Below are positions 1 through 12,321 of a DNA stretch of 64,000 nt, one piece after another. The notes below the pieces were generated by a model that was not told the origin of the DNA, ran no database searches, and was given only the letters and a program-made list of their open reading frames with translations. Position 1 is the first letter of the stretch; every line of letters starts with the position of its first letter. The DNA comes from Anaeramoeba flamelloides (taxonomy: Eukaryota > Metamonada > Anaeramoebidae), in the NCBI GenBank assembly GCA_027625915.1, contig JANTQA010000029.1, forward strand, positions 2,976,001 to 3,040,000, in the 5' to 3' direction. Position numbers and translations under genes: made by a program.

Positions 1-3000
1 ATATTTTTTTCTGTACAAAAATCGAAATAAAAATAAAAAAAACCTCCTTTTTAAACCTTTTATTTTTTTGTTTTCATGTTTTATAAAACAATTCAGTTGA
101 CAAAGGATATAAATAATTTTTTTCATTTCTTTTTGAATATTTTACCAAGGAAAATTGCCTTGAAACTTTTTTTATTATTTTTCTTTGAAAGGTAAAATAG
201 CTTTTTTTATTTTTTTTTATTTCTTTGTCAAAATTTTTCAATTTTTTTTTCATTTTTCCTTATCCGACGTGGAAAAGGTGAGGGAAAATGTTTTCAAATC
301 GAAAATTGAGGATTTCTTCCAGATCAATGTTCGATCTGGTGAGTGAAATTATTGTATACTGTCTAACTGTAATTTATTTGATACAGTACAGCCCCCTTAA
401 AAAACACCGTGCAGAAAAGTTAAATGCTAGTGTTTCAAAATAAAAAACACTATTTGTTTTTGTTATAGAAGACCTATGTATCAAACGATCAAAGAAACCA
501 ACAATAAATCAATAAGAAAATATGGTATTGGTTTCTTAAAGTTCAATTATTATTCAAAAGGAAATTATGAAAATTACTCTAAAATTGGAAAATTTATCTC
601 AAAAAATAGTGTTAAATTTTTTGAAAATTTTATCTTCAAAAAAACCAAAAAATTTCATGTTCAAAAAAACAACAAATTTCAAAAATTTTCAATAAATTGC
701 CTTCTTAATTTAAAATTTTACTGAAAATATCAAGGAGTTAACCTCCAAAATTGATTTGAAATAGGTATACTATTGGGTAATGGATTAGATTTTGCATTGG
801 TACAAGAATAAAAAAAATCATAGGTACCTTTTTGAATAAGGGGTTATGGTAGTTGGAACTCATTATTTTGATCACTGTTTTCACAACTATTTTTTAAATT
901 TTTGGAAATTTAAAAGATTATTAAGTATTCTTATTCAAATATTAGGAAATAAATAACAATATGTTTTATTAAATCCCCTTTTTTGATAATATTTATTATT
1001 TTTGTTTTATTAGAAATATTTAAATTGAATCAATTTTTATTTGTTTGAAAATATATAAATAATTAAGAAATAAAAAAAAGTATTTTTTTACAAATTTATT
1101 ATTTGGGTTACTTTCTGGCTCATTGAAACAATTAAGATTGGGATTAAAATTATTTATTAGAAATAATCAAATTAAAAAGTATTTCATAAGGTTATAAGTT
1201 GAATTTTCCAGGTATTAAAAAACAAATTTTAAGATTATTATTCAAACTTAATGGTTTAATAATTTTCTCATTTTTTTTTTTTTTTTTGATTAAATTATTT
1301 GTTTCATTTAAATCTCATTGAAAGAATAAATGTGTTAAGATGATATGTTGAATTCAATTATATCCAACTAATATAAAAGCAACTAGAAGGTGAGTAAGTT
1401 CATTAAAAATTTACTATAATATAAACCAGATAAAAAAAAATTATTTTCCAAGAACCTTGTTGAAATCAAGAAAGAAAAAAAAATTTCAACAAAAATCTAT
1501 TTTTGAAGAATTTTCTTCTTTATCTTCTTAATTTGGATGAATAAAATATGCTTATTGCCTTGACATTTCTCTCGATTGTTTTTTGTTTTAATTTGAAGTA
1601 AACCAATGTTTAACAAATTTATGTTTCAGAAATTCTTTGTCAAAGAAGGTTATCCAAAGTAACAAAAACACAGAATATTGTTATTAAGATTAAATGGAAA
1701 AAATCCAAATTATTGAAATCCAAAAATAAAAAAAGATTCAACCCAAAATAAAAGAAAAATTTAGGAAAATTTTTATAAAGATTCAGAATTATTTTTAGTT
1801 CTCTTTTTTTATAGAAAATAAATAATTATCAAATACATCCAATAAATCTTTATTTCTGAAGATGAAAAATTCTAAAAATATCCTATTTTCTTTAATAAAA
1901 CCAGAATTAAATGACTATAGGATTTTTAAATTCATTTTAGAAATTCTTTGAAATATACAAGTAATTTGTTTAAGAAAATTTTATAAACAAAGTATTTTCA
2001 TTCAGAATGAAAAATAAAATCAAATAAGAAGTATTAACATATAGAATATTAAAGATAACATCAACAAATAAATAAATCTTTTTTTTTTCTATTTTCTCAA
2101 TAATTTTTTTTTTATTAATTTGATTTCCTTTTTTTAATTGACATGTAAAAATTGTATACTATTTAAAATCACGCAACTCTTTTTCTATAAACATTAATGT
2201 ATTTAGTTAAGGAACTGTTTTGAATGATTCAATTTGGAATATACAAGTGTACCCAAAATTGGCAAGATTTACTCATCCCCATTTAGGTATTAGCATCTAC
2301 TACAGAAAAGTTGAAAATTCAATTATGGTGTTATTGAATGTAAAGAACATTAGTTCTTTAGAGTTATAAAGTCTTTAAAAATCCAATCAATAAAATATTT
2401 TGATATTTTATTGATCATCTAATAATTACAAAAGATCATTATATGTATTATCAATGTCAACAACTTAGAAAAAAAAAACGAATTTCGGGACAAATTTAAA
2501 AGTTTGAATGATCAATTAACGGGTTTCAAAGTTGTACAATATCTTTCTTCGATGTGCCTCGAAATCTTAATTTGTTGTCTCAAAATAAAAATTAGTTATT
2601 TTTAAAAAATTTAAAGAATTAACCAATAGATTCTTTTTACAAATTATTTCGCACATATTGTAAATCTATTGAAAATACAATTATCTTCATTAAAAGAAGG
2701 TTAACAGAAATGATCTATATTTAGGTTTTTATGTTGGGAGTTATTAAGATAATCTTTAAAATTAAAAAATTATAAAAAATATTTACTTTTGGAAGTTCTA
2801 AAGACGAATTATATTAGAGTGGAATAATACTATTTTGGTATTCAATTTTTGTAATTAGAAAATATATTAAAAAAAAAATTTGAATTTTTCAAACGCGATC
2901 CTTAGTTAAAAATTTAATAATTTATTGTTTAATCAAATTTTTAATAGATTTTTTAGAGTCATTTGAACCATTGGTTCAGTAATAAGATTGGCATAAAAAA

Positions 3001-3980
3001 CAACACGTTTTGATTCCAGACAATTCGGGAGGATATGAATTACTTAAGAGTTGATACCCAACTTGACCCTTTTTTGGGAAAACAATTTTTTAATTAAAAT
3101 CTCTTTTCTCCTAAAATTTACGCAATTAAACAAATACTAAGGAGTTTCAAAATGAAAAATTCATTTGACTTCTATAAAGTATGAAGGACACATTTCAAAT
3201 TATACTTATTTTAACAAAAATATTTATAAATAAAACTAAACTTTTACATCATTTTATTTTTTTCATTACAATGAAGGGGTTTTAATTAAATACCCTTAAA
3301 TTTATTTCAATACTTTAAAATCTTCTCATTCATTTTTTCTTTTAATGATATCGATTTCCTTTTGTATAAGAGTTTTAAAAAGTATTAATTCAATAAATTT
3401 GCAACCTTGAAATACAAAATAAAACACTTTGGTAAATAATTAAAAAAATGACTCTTAACTTAGGATAGGTTGAAAAACAAAGAATTGTATTTGTGATTTT
3501 CACAAGAAGTCCTTCAAAAAAACTTAGGGAATTAACAATTCTAATAAATTCAAATATATTTAATAAAATTTTTAGTTCAATTTCCCTTTTTATAATCTCA
3601 TATATCTAATTTTAAAATAACTCAAGAGAAAGACTTTTTTTGAAACACAACCAATTTTACAAAGCTTCTTCACATTTAACCTTCTATAAAGAATTAATCA
3701 AAGCTTGTATAAAAAAATTTGTAAAATGGAAAATGAAGCGAAAATTTTCAGACAAATATTTGAATTTATCAGTACTTTTCACTTAGACAACATGTTTCCC
3801 TTTTAAAACTGATGGAATGTTTTTGAGAGACTCAAAACTTTCTTAAAGTCTTGAGATTTATTGTTTTGTAGAGTCATTTTGTATATAAAACTGTATTTCT
3901 TATACTTTTCAAAGTCGGAAATTTATTTTTTCAAATTATCCCTTCTTGAACTTTTTTTTTATTTTTTTTTGTCTTTAGGA
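1..3980. other. Intergenic, AT-rich, repeat-bearing
   Basis: I see no convincing gene here. A short open frame at 476-724 has composition like its surroundings and no recognisable domain. Positions 265-345 are less AT-rich and contain a small hairpin (CCAGATC...GATCTGG near 319-339). At 384 a C-rich motif, CAGTACAGCCCCCTT, looks like one end of a Tc1/mariner-type element, but no partner end was found. From about 2430 to 3010 lies a degraded copy of a repeat family also present near 35.4, 48.4 and 53.4 kb. Confidence 0.6.
2430..3010 (+). repeat. Interspersed repeat family 1, copy a
   Basis: The core 'TACTTTTGGAAGTTCTAAA' near 2786, a preceding block with 'ATATCTTTCTT' near 2539, and a following 'AGATTTTTTAGAGTCATTTGAA' recur in the same order at 35.4-35.9 kb. 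They recur in reverse orientation at 48.4-49.1 kb and 53.4-54.1 kb. No terminal inverted repeat is visible at this copy, so its edges are approximate. No coding capacity is seen. The complete copy at 53.4 kb suggests a non-autonomous DNA transposon. Confidence 0.65.
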
Positions 3981-4877
3981 ATGAACAATTTTAAACCAAA
4001 AGAATTATTTGAACATACGATCCTACTCTCAAAAAAATGCATGGTTTGTGGTGGGTGTCAAGGCATTAAGAAGTTGTTAATTATTCTGAATCTTTCTGTA
4101 TCTAGACCAAAAGTTTCAAATACACATGTTCCCCTTAAGGAAGTTTTCCTTTGCCCAAAGTGTTCTTCCGCTGTTCAACTGTCAGAGAAGTTTCAAAAGA
4201 TTTCATCAAGAATCACTTTTTGTCTTTCGATTAAATTGCTCGAGATTGTTGCAAACAAAACAAACACAACAAAAGAAAAGAAAATGATGAGAAAAAAAAG
4301 CACAATGGATCAACAGAAAGTACAAACAATTAACCAAAGCATGTCTCATTACGAAGAACAAATTGATGATCAAATTCAACCAGAGTTTGTTAGGTGGTGG
4401 TCGAAATATCTACACACAAGCAACGATGAAAGTGAAAGCGAAAGTGAAAGCGAAAGCGAAAGCGAAAGCGAAAGCGAAAGCGAAAGTGTAATTGAGATCA
4501 ACAAGAAACAAAAAAAACAAAAAAACAAAACAAAGAAAAAGAAATCTCACGACAAACAAACAAGTAACACGAAGAAAAATAATAGAATGATCACAAACAC
4601 CAATGGAGATGGAAATCTTAATAATTTCTCTTTGCCAAATTTAAATACTTCAATACCGATCTACAAAAATACTCCAATCTCATTTGACTTTTCAAGGGTG
4701 GTTTTTCGGAATATTTCAAGAAAAAGAAAAAAACATCTTGACTACAGCACTAAAAACAAATTAGAGAGTGGCTCAAAATTAAGATTAATTGTGAAGTACA
4801 AAACAATTGAAATGGTTATTTCTGAAACCGAACCCTCTCGTTCTATAAGAAAACAAATTAAACACATCCGAAAATAA
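3981..4877 (+). CDS. Hypothetical protein with paired CxxC motifs and a Ser-Glu tract
   Basis: The predicted protein has 298 residues and I do not recognise its family. I chose the ATG at 3981 rather than an in-frame one at 3861. The 40 residues before it are hydrophobic low-complexity sequence, and a polypyrimidine tract ending in TTTAG sits just upstream at 3978. That looks like a 3' splice site in the 5' leader. Residues C20/C23 (with C26) and C58/C61 form two CxxC pairs 34 residues apart, a spacing compatible with a zinc ribbon or similar metal-binding fold. A (Ser-Glu)n tract encoded by a GAAAGC-type hexamer repeat follows at 4429-4485. After it come a Lys-rich stretch and a basic C-terminus. 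The acidic tract and basic patches suggest a nuclear protein, but that is inference. Confidence 0.6.
   Translation: MNNFKPKELFEHTILLSKKCMVCGGCQGIKKLLIILNLSVSRPKVSNTHVPLKEVFLCPKCSSAVQLSEKFQKISSRITFCLSIKLLEIVANKTNTTKEKKMMRKKSTMDQQKVQTINQSMSHYEEQIDDQIQPEFVRWWSKYLHTSNDESESESESESESESESESESVIEINKKQKKQKNKTKKKKSHDKQTSNTKKNNRMITNTNGDGNLNNFSLPNLNTSIPIYKNTPISFDFSRVVFRNISRKRKKHLDYSTKNKLESGSKLRLIVKYKTIEMVISETEPSRSIRKQIKHIRK
4429..4485 (+). repeat. GAAAGC/GAAAGT hexamer microsatellite inside CDS
   Basis: About nine near-perfect hexamers encode alternating Ser and Glu. The unit keeps the reading frame, so copy-number change would lengthen or shorten the acidic tract without a frameshift. Confidence 0.85.
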
Positions 4878-6258
4878 TACAATTAAACACAAACAGCAAT
4901 ATAAATCAACCAACTACAATCCCAATTGTAATTATTAGTACAAGGATCAAAACAAATTACAAATTAAACAGAATTAATCTGTAAAATAAATATCAATTTT
5001 TTTTTTTGAAAGTTTTAAAAAATTATTTAGCATGATTATTTAACCCAAATAACAAAATTTATGGTATAATAATTATTTAAAGAGTTTAATACCTTATTAA
5101 TACAAATTATCAACTTATTAAAAAGAGTAAGATATGATTTCCAAATTACTGTTTTATGAAAGAATATATTGCCTTTTCCTTTGTGTTTGTGTATGTGTTT
5201 GCGTTTGCGTTTGAGTTTGCGTTTGCTTTTGTTTTTTTAGTTTAGTTTATTGATATCAAAAATTTCAAGAAAAGTAATCCAAGAAAGAAGAATTCTAGAC
5301 AACTATTGTTTTATTTACTTGAAAGTCAATAAATTTTGACAAGTTGTAAGATTTACTAATCAACTTTAATCTTTAAATGGGTTACATTCAATTTGATGAA
5401 AAAAAAAAAAATAAATAAATCTAAACTCTTTTTCAGTCAAAGGGGAACAGTTTTATTCAAGAAATAGAACAATTTTCATGAGTTTTTTTCGAATATTCTT
5501 CTAAAAATAAATGTTTAATTTGTCGATCAGATCGTTTTTCTTATAATTTTGGTAAATTTTTTTTTTTTTTCTTTGAATTTTTCTTTTTTTTTATCTTTGG
5601 TACTTTTTTTTTTTTTTTTTTTTGTGAAAATCAGTCAATAAGAAAAAAAAAAAATCTTTGAAAACACTAATATTTAATTTAAAATTGAGGATATGTAATT
5701 TCTTTTAAAATCAATACACTTACTAAGAAAAAATCTTATTGTAAAAAATTTTATTTTTGCAAAGAAATTAAGAAATTTAATATTGAAAGTTTTATATTTT
5801 TAGTTCAAAAATTTTTTTATATTTATTCTTTTAGAAAATTTATAATTTTATAAATTATTTTTTATTTTTTCAGATACCCACTTCAATCTGAAGATAATAA
5901 GGATTTTTTACATAATCTTATTTATATAAAATGAATTAAGAACCAGAAATTCCAAAAGAGATTTTTTTTGTTTCTAGCTACCAGATCAGTTATCTTTTTA
6001 GGTAAGATATTTAATGAAAATGAATTACCATATATATTAATTACTGGACAGAAATTACAAAATAGATGATTGTATTCAATGATCAAAAAATCAACAAAAG
6101 TAATGTAATTTAAAAAATTGAAACAAAATAAAAAAATAATTTTTTGGATTTTATTATTTCTCTTTCAATGTCTTATCTGATTTAATATCATCATTTAAAA
6201 ATACACATCATTTTTTATCAAATTTCTACTATTCATCAAGACTTCTTTTTCAATATGA

Positions 6259-6281
6259 TAATATATATATATATATATATA
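6259..6281. repeat. (AT)n microsatellite
   Basis: A run of about eleven AT dinucleotides. A similar but interrupted run lies at 11930-11971. Confidence 0.9.
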
Positions 6282-6661
6282 GTGTTAACCGCTTTAGCGT
6301 TAAAAACTAAAACAGTTTTCTTCTCTCTCGAAACTTTGTTTATTAAAATACACTTATTCTCATATAGTTTATCTGTTTTTGGGGATTACAAATCTGTACT
6401 TTGACTTTTAAATTATTTTATTTTTGGATTTTTTTTAAAGATTTCAATTCAATAAAAAATAAATATCAAAAAAATGTTTTTTACAACAAAAATTGTATAA
6501 TAAACTAAAATTCATAAACTTTCAGAGAGTTAAAATGGAGCAATTATTCACAAGAGTACAATTTCAATGAAAATTGGAAATAATTTAATTTTTGAAAAAT
6601 GTGAGAATCATTTTTTCATCTTATAGTTTTTTTGTTTTAATTTTATTTTTCCAATTAAATA

Positions 6662-6853
6662 CAGTCAGTTTCAAATTTCAGGTGCAAACTTACAACGAAA
6701 TTTAAGACACAAAAAAATCTCAAATTAAGGCAGAAATTTGGAAATTTTTTTTACAATTTATTTTACACTAATCTGAATTTTTTGCTTTAATTTGAGATTT
6801 TTATTGTGCCTTGAATTTCGTTGAAGTTTGCACCTTAAAAGTGGAATTGGCTG
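6662..6853. mobile_element. MITE with about 80-bp terminal inverted repeats (family 8, copy a)
   Basis: The element is 192 bp and almost entirely inverted repeat. The left end starts CAGTCAGTTTCA; the right end, read in reverse complement, starts CAGCCAATTCCA. Both continue through GTGCAAACTT, ACGAAATTYAAG and ATCTCAAATTAA. TA dinucleotides flank both ends (6660-6661 and 6854-6855), as expected for a Tc1/mariner-type target duplication. There is no coding capacity. A longer member with the same ends lies at 12322-13043. Confidence 0.85.
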
Positions 6854-8619
6854 TAACCTGTTATGTTTGAATAATAATATTTTTAATGTTCCACACAGCT
6901 GAAATGTTCCAAACAATCAAAATAATACAATTTCATACAAATTGGAAATAATTATGATTTTTGTAAAATATGAAAATCATTTTTTCATCTTTTCGTTTTT
7001 GTTTTTATTTCATTGTTTGAATTACGTAATTTGATTCGTTGGATCAAATTTTTTTGAACAATTGATACTATGTTAAAGTTGGGTATTTCAAAAGAGAATA
7101 AATCAAATAAAATTCGATTATGGAATCTAAGCATTTGGTCAGTCAATAATCCTAATAGAATTTAAACAAATTTATCAATGAATTTTTTTTTTTGCTCTCT
7201 CCAAAATTTTTAACACACTCGTCATTTTTTAGTATTGATAATTATTTAAATTATGTTTTCTCAATATTGTATTTTTTTAACGATTGTTAACATTTCAGAT
7301 AGTGGATTGTTCTAATATGGTATTTCTTCTAGAATTAATTAAATTGTTTTTTTTTTATTTCCAAAATTGAAATTTTGTGTCTTCAAAATTCTGAATTGGA
7401 TTTTATCTTTAACAAAAAAAAATAAAGTCGGTAAAATATATTCTATAAAATAAAAAAAGTAAAATATATTTTTTAAAAAAGTAGTTTTTCAAAAATTGGG
7501 ATATACATTTTGATTTTTAAAAGTATTTTATGTTACTATTTGGTATATTTAATAAAAGTAAGGGCCTTTATTTCCAAATATTATTTTTGGTTTTATCATA
7601 GAAATTACAGGAAATTTTTAATAATTTAACTAATTTTAAAATTAATTTTATATTATTCAATTCTTTAAAAAAATAATTTTTTTTCATTATTGCTATGTAG
7701 TTTTGAGTAAAATAGAGTTTATTATTTAGATACAAAAGTTATACCCAATTTAAAATGGATATGAAAATAGAACCTGAAAGAAGTAAAGTAAAAGGAATTA
7801 TAAAAAGAAATAAATTAACTCAGAAAGATAATGCTTTATTTTATCATCCATCAAAATTAACAAATACAATTACCCTGTTCACTCAAAAGTTTCCATCGAC
7901 AAAATTTTTCGAATATGAGTAAAATTCTCATCAACAAAAAATCTCCCGATTTAATATAATTGTTTCCAATGTGGGTAAAATTATCAATTTTTAAAAAGCC
8001 TCGTTTTACCATCTGTTTTTTTAAATTTAAATATGAACCAATTTGAAAAAAAAAATAAAAGATCTAAATGTACATTCTTGGGGTTATTGGAAATTTAAAC
8101 TAAAGAATTTAAGAAACCAAACAAAAGATATATATCTTCAAATTCAAGATATTTGTTTAATTCAAAACAAAATTCTAACAAATGCAATTTACTAAATTCG
8201 CCAAATGCATATGTGTAAAAAATAATAGATTTTTTATTTTGATGTTAAATGATTTTTAATCATATTTGTATCTACACTTGTGTGGAAATTTCTAGGTAGT
8301 ACATACTTGATTGTATCTTTTTCTTTTTTTGCAAATTTTATCTTAAATATTCCTTAAACTTTACTAATAAAAATATCAAATTTCTAAATTTATAATAATA
8401 TAATTGTTGTTGTTGGTTTTTTTATTTGTTATTTTTGAGCATATTTTTTTTTTTTTTTTACTTTTTATACAACAATTCCAATTTAAAAAAATATTTAACG
8501 ATTATTTTTAGGAGATTATTATAAGATTCAAAATTGTAATCTTGTCACTAAAATGGACAATTCATATAATCCAAATTTATCAGAGATTTATGATTGTTCT
8601 TAGATCTCAAAAATTGAAG

Positions 8620-8815
8620 ATAATTGTAAGGGTTTAGTCTCTATTATTATTTTTTTTTTTGGCCAATTTCTAAATAAGGGTTCCTTATCTAGAAATATGT
8701 TTAATATTGAAAATAAATATAGGTTTTTCAAATCGAGGTAATTGGCAAAAAATTTTTCCAATCTCTATTAAATTTAGGTAAAAAACTTTCATAGAGATCA
8801 GTCCCTTAACAAATT
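8620..8815 (+). repeat. Short interspersed repeat (family 6, copy a)
   Basis: The segment contains 'CCAATTTCTAAATAAGG' and 'TCTCTATTAAATTTAGGTAA', which recur in the same order and spacing at 43540-43735. The ends are imperfectly inverted: about TAAGGGTTTAGTCTCTAT at the left and ATAGAGATCAGTCCCTTA at the right. A MITE of about 190 bp is likely. Confidence 0.65.
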
Positions 8816-9554
8816 TTCAATAATATAACTATCAAAGAAAACCCCAAATACCAAAAAAGAATTTTTTTTTTTAAACTTTTATTGTTTCAAATCATCCATT
8901 TAGTTTTTGACCATTTATTTTTCTTTTATTAATTAATCGTACTTTACTTTTATTTAATGTTCCCAATACAAAATCTTGTTGAACTGTTTTAAATTGTTTA
9001 ACTTTTTTTCTCAAAATGTTAGTTTATATGGAAGGTTTTTTAAAACAACAAAATAGATATAGATCATGTTGTTAATTCAACAATATCAAGGTTGGTTGTT
9101 GTTTATACTTTAATATAAAGCAGTGAAAAAAAAGGGGAGAGAATAATCTAAAATGAAGTTTAGTATTTAAGAAATAAAGAGTTTTAATCAAAAATTAATA
9201 ATTTTATTTGTATTTTTTTTTGAATTTAAAATTTTAAAAGAAATATTATGAAATGATTATCAAAAGACAAAATAAAATTTGAAAGGAAATTTATTCAAAC
9301 TCTGAAATAATTAAACAAACAAATACTATTCGACGAAAGATGAAAATAAATAATTTTAATCATTTTTTTTTTTTTTTTTGTTTTGAAGGATATGATTAAA
9401 ATCCTAAAATATAACAATAAAAAAAAATGTTTATATTTTCTTTTCTTAATTGTGGAAATTGGAATTGCAAAGGTCTGATTTTTTAAATTATTATGGCGAC
9501 TATAATGATATTTATTATTTCGATAAAAATCTGTTTTTCGTTTGGAATGTAACT

Positions 9555-10838
9555 TTAGAAGATATTAAATTTGATTCCTGTTGAATTACCACTAGGGTAC
9601 TCAATTTTGATCTTTCCCGTAGTTTGTAACTTTTTTGGAAGCTTTACCCTAAAGGTCCATCGGCCATCAGTTAAACGCCCACCATAAACTGTTTTTTTTT
9701 TTTTTTGGACGATTTGGTTATCCAATTGTATTTTATTCCTATTTTCTTTTTCTTTTTCATTTTCATTTTCATTTTCATTTTCATTTTCGTTTTCATTGTT
9801 TTTTTCTTTTTTTTTTTCCTTTTCTTTTTCTTTTTGATCTTTGTTTTTATGATTGTTTTTTTTGTTTTTCTCCCTTAAATCCCGAAGTCTTTTCAGCCGA
9901 TTTTGATAAGCCTTATTAGTGTCATTTCCATTTTTGTTCGAATTATTAACCTTGTTTGGCACATGTCGAAATGATTTTGTAAATTTAAATTTATTCGACA
10001 TTAAAATTTTTTCTCGGAATTTTTGGATCGTTAAAGATCCTAATTCAAAAGAAATTTCTTCTACGTCCTCAATCGAAACAACCTCTTCAAATTCTTCATC
10101 AGAGGAAGAAGCATCTGAATTCTTATTTGAAACTTGAGAATTTTGATTCTTCTCAATATTCTGTTGTGGATCGAGAAATAAATTTTTCTCAAGCTGGATA
10201 TCGGAAGACAATTGAATAATTGAATCGTTCGTTTGTAACTGTTCTTCTTTCTTGGTGTTGGTATGGTTACTATTGCTTTTTTGTTGTTCAATCTCTTGCT
10301 TTTGTTGCATAAACAATCGTTCCATTTCCAGTCGTTGTTGCTCTTGTAACTTGAGGAGCTGCTCTTGTTGCTTTTTTTGCAACATCGTAATTTCGTCTTC
10401 CAGATTTAATTGCTCGGATTGAGATTGCACTTGGCTGACTTGTGGTTGGTCTTGGTTGGATTGTGATTGTGTTTGTGTTTGTGTTTGTGTTTGTGTTTGT
10501 GTTTGTGTTTGTGATTGTGATTGTGTTTGGTTGACTTGTTGCTCCATTTGATTGGATTGTGACTGTACTTGGTCAGATTGAGATTGCACTTGGTTGACTT
10601 GTGACTGTACTTGGTTAACCTGTTGCTGCATTTGCTCAGATTGTGATTGAACTTGCTGAACTTGGTTTATTTCACTATTTGAATCTGCTGACTTTTTGTT
10701 GACTTTATTGCTTGAATTTGTTGCAGTTACCTTGTTAACCTGATCCTTTTCTCTATTGTTATTTTGGTTTGCTAATTTTCTTTTTTCTCGGAGTTTTTTG
10801 AGTCTCTCCAATCTTTTTTGGATATCTGGATTGTTCAT
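9555..10838 (-). CDS. Gln-rich coiled-coil protein, unknown family
   Basis: This is an uninterrupted 427-residue frame from ATG at 10838 to TAA at 9555. A basic helix-like motif occurs twice: residues 8-20 (RLERLKKLREKRK) and around 312-325 (RLKRLRDLREKNKK), each followed by an Asn/Lys-rich stretch. Between them is a long Gln-rich region of VNQVQSQ-type and QTQT repeats. A Gln/Glu/Leu coiled coil with LQEQQRLEMERL and an acidic SSSDEEFEE patch follow. After the second basic motif comes a Lys/Glu/Asn tract. The last 45 residues look like a small beta-rich domain (YGGRLTDGRWTFRVKLP). I do not recognise the family. The duplicated basic motif and unique C-terminal end argue that it is a real protein rather than random low complexity. 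Confidence 0.7.
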   Translation of the reverse strand: MNNPDIQKRLERLKKLREKRKLANQNNNREKDQVNKVTATNSSNKVNKKSADSNSEINQVQQVQSQSEQMQQQVNQVQSQVNQVQSQSDQVQSQSNQMEQQVNQTQSQSQTQTQTQTQTQTQTQSQSNQDQPQVSQVQSQSEQLNLEDEITMLQKKQQEQLLKLQEQQRLEMERLFMQQKQEIEQQKSNSNHTNTKKEEQLQTNDSIIQLSSDIQLEKNLFLDPQQNIEKNQNSQVSNKNSDASSSDEEFEEVVSIEDVEEISFELGSLTIQKFREKILMSNKFKFTKSFRHVPNKVNNSNKNGNDTNKAYQNRLKRLRDLREKNKKNNHKNKDQKEKEKEKKKEKNNENENENENENENEKEKENRNKIQLDNQIVQKKKKTVYGGRLTDGRWTFRVKLPKKLQTTGKIKIEYPSGNSTGIKFNIF

Positions 10839-11935
10839 TTCTCAAATAAAAAGATTACAAAAAATGATCATTGAAATTTTCATATAATATCGATTGTTTG
10901 ATTCTACGAATATTCTTGGTGAAATTTTAAAACAGGAATTGCTAAAATCTGTTTTCTGTTTCTTCTAGAAATTCAGAGATTTTAAAAATTTATCTCAAAA
11001 GAAATCATTTTTAACCAAAAGAAAGTCTTTTAGTTTTGATTAAAATTTTTTCTCAATGTAAGAAAAATTATTAATACAATTATTCATTTACACTTTTACT
11101 TCTCTGTTCATGTGATGAATCTTTGAAATAAAAATTAGAATAAAATTTTTTTTAAGCTTACTGGTTTTTGACATTGAAGAAAAGACATTAATTTTATCTT
11201 TTACTTCTCTGTGAGTGGAAAATTAACACTGCCTTCTCAAATTTGAAGAAATCAAGAAAAAACAGATTCATACAATCAGAAATTTCATTTTAACGAAATT
11301 TTTGCTCAATAATTAAGGACTACGTTTGAAATTGAAATTCAAAGTAATGTGGTGTTTTTATCATGGTTTGGTGGTTGGTAATTCTCAAAAATATTTCTTC
11401 AGTAAGATCTAAGTAGGAAAACAATGTAATATTATTACTCAATTTGTGTATCATCAAGGATTCTCAACATAATAAAGAATGTTGAGTAAAATCATCTTTT
11501 TGAGAAAATTTCTTCTTAAGGCGAAAGCTCAAAAACTTGAAGCATTGCTGATAAGTTTCTCTGATTCATTTTTGATATGTTGATTAAGTTAAGAGGGCTT
11601 GTCATTTCCACCTAAGAAGTTACAAATAGGAAAAATATCAAAAATATTGGAATTATTCTTTATTATTTTTTGGTTTGGTTAATATTTGCCAAAAGACTGA
11701 TTAATATTTTAACATTGAATAAAATTAACCTTAATACTCTTTTCATTAAAAAGATCTTTTTTTCAAAATGAAAAAAAAAAATTGGCATTATTAAAAAAAA
11801 AACTTACTAATTTTCATTTTCATTAAGATCGTTGGCTACATAACTCTATAAAACCCTTTCCCAGAAAATTACCGTCACAATTTGTATTGAAATCAACCCT
11901 TATGCTTTGTTGGGAAACAAAACAAATAATATATT

Positions 11936-11968
<33 letters not shown>

Positions 11969-12321
11969 ATAAATAAATCAAATGTTTTGCGAATTTGGTA
12001 ATTAGGATTATGTTCAAAAATCAAATAGAGTAAATATTATCCCTGAAAGAGTTTTTGGGAACGATAATTTGAGAAAAAAACAATCAGAATCAACACAAAA
12101 ACAAAAAAAAAAAATGAGAGAATATAAAAACTTCGTTATTAGAATTGTTTTGATTTATGAGAATACAGATTGGAACAAAACAGTGAGCCAATGGCCAAAT
12201 ATCAACGACAAAATGATCTTAAAAAGTTCGAGTTGTTTATTGAGATTTTTTAAATTGATCTTCTTTTTTTATACAAGAAAACCTTAATTATTTTTCTTTT
12301 TCATGGTCATATTTCTTAATT

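Larger units (their letters stand above)
4878..9554. other. Intergenic region with microsatellites and MITEs
   Basis: No gene is supported. Visible features are a GTTTGC-type hexamer tract at about 5180-5232, an (AT)n run at 6259-6281, a TIR element at 6662-6853, and a short repeat at 8620-8815 with a partner near 43.6 kb. The remainder is AT-rich sequence with many A and T runs and stops in all frames. Confidence 0.6.

Noticed and set aside
4429-4485. CRISPR-like short regular repeat
   Set aside because: It is a protein-coding hexamer microsatellite without spacers, in a eukaryote.
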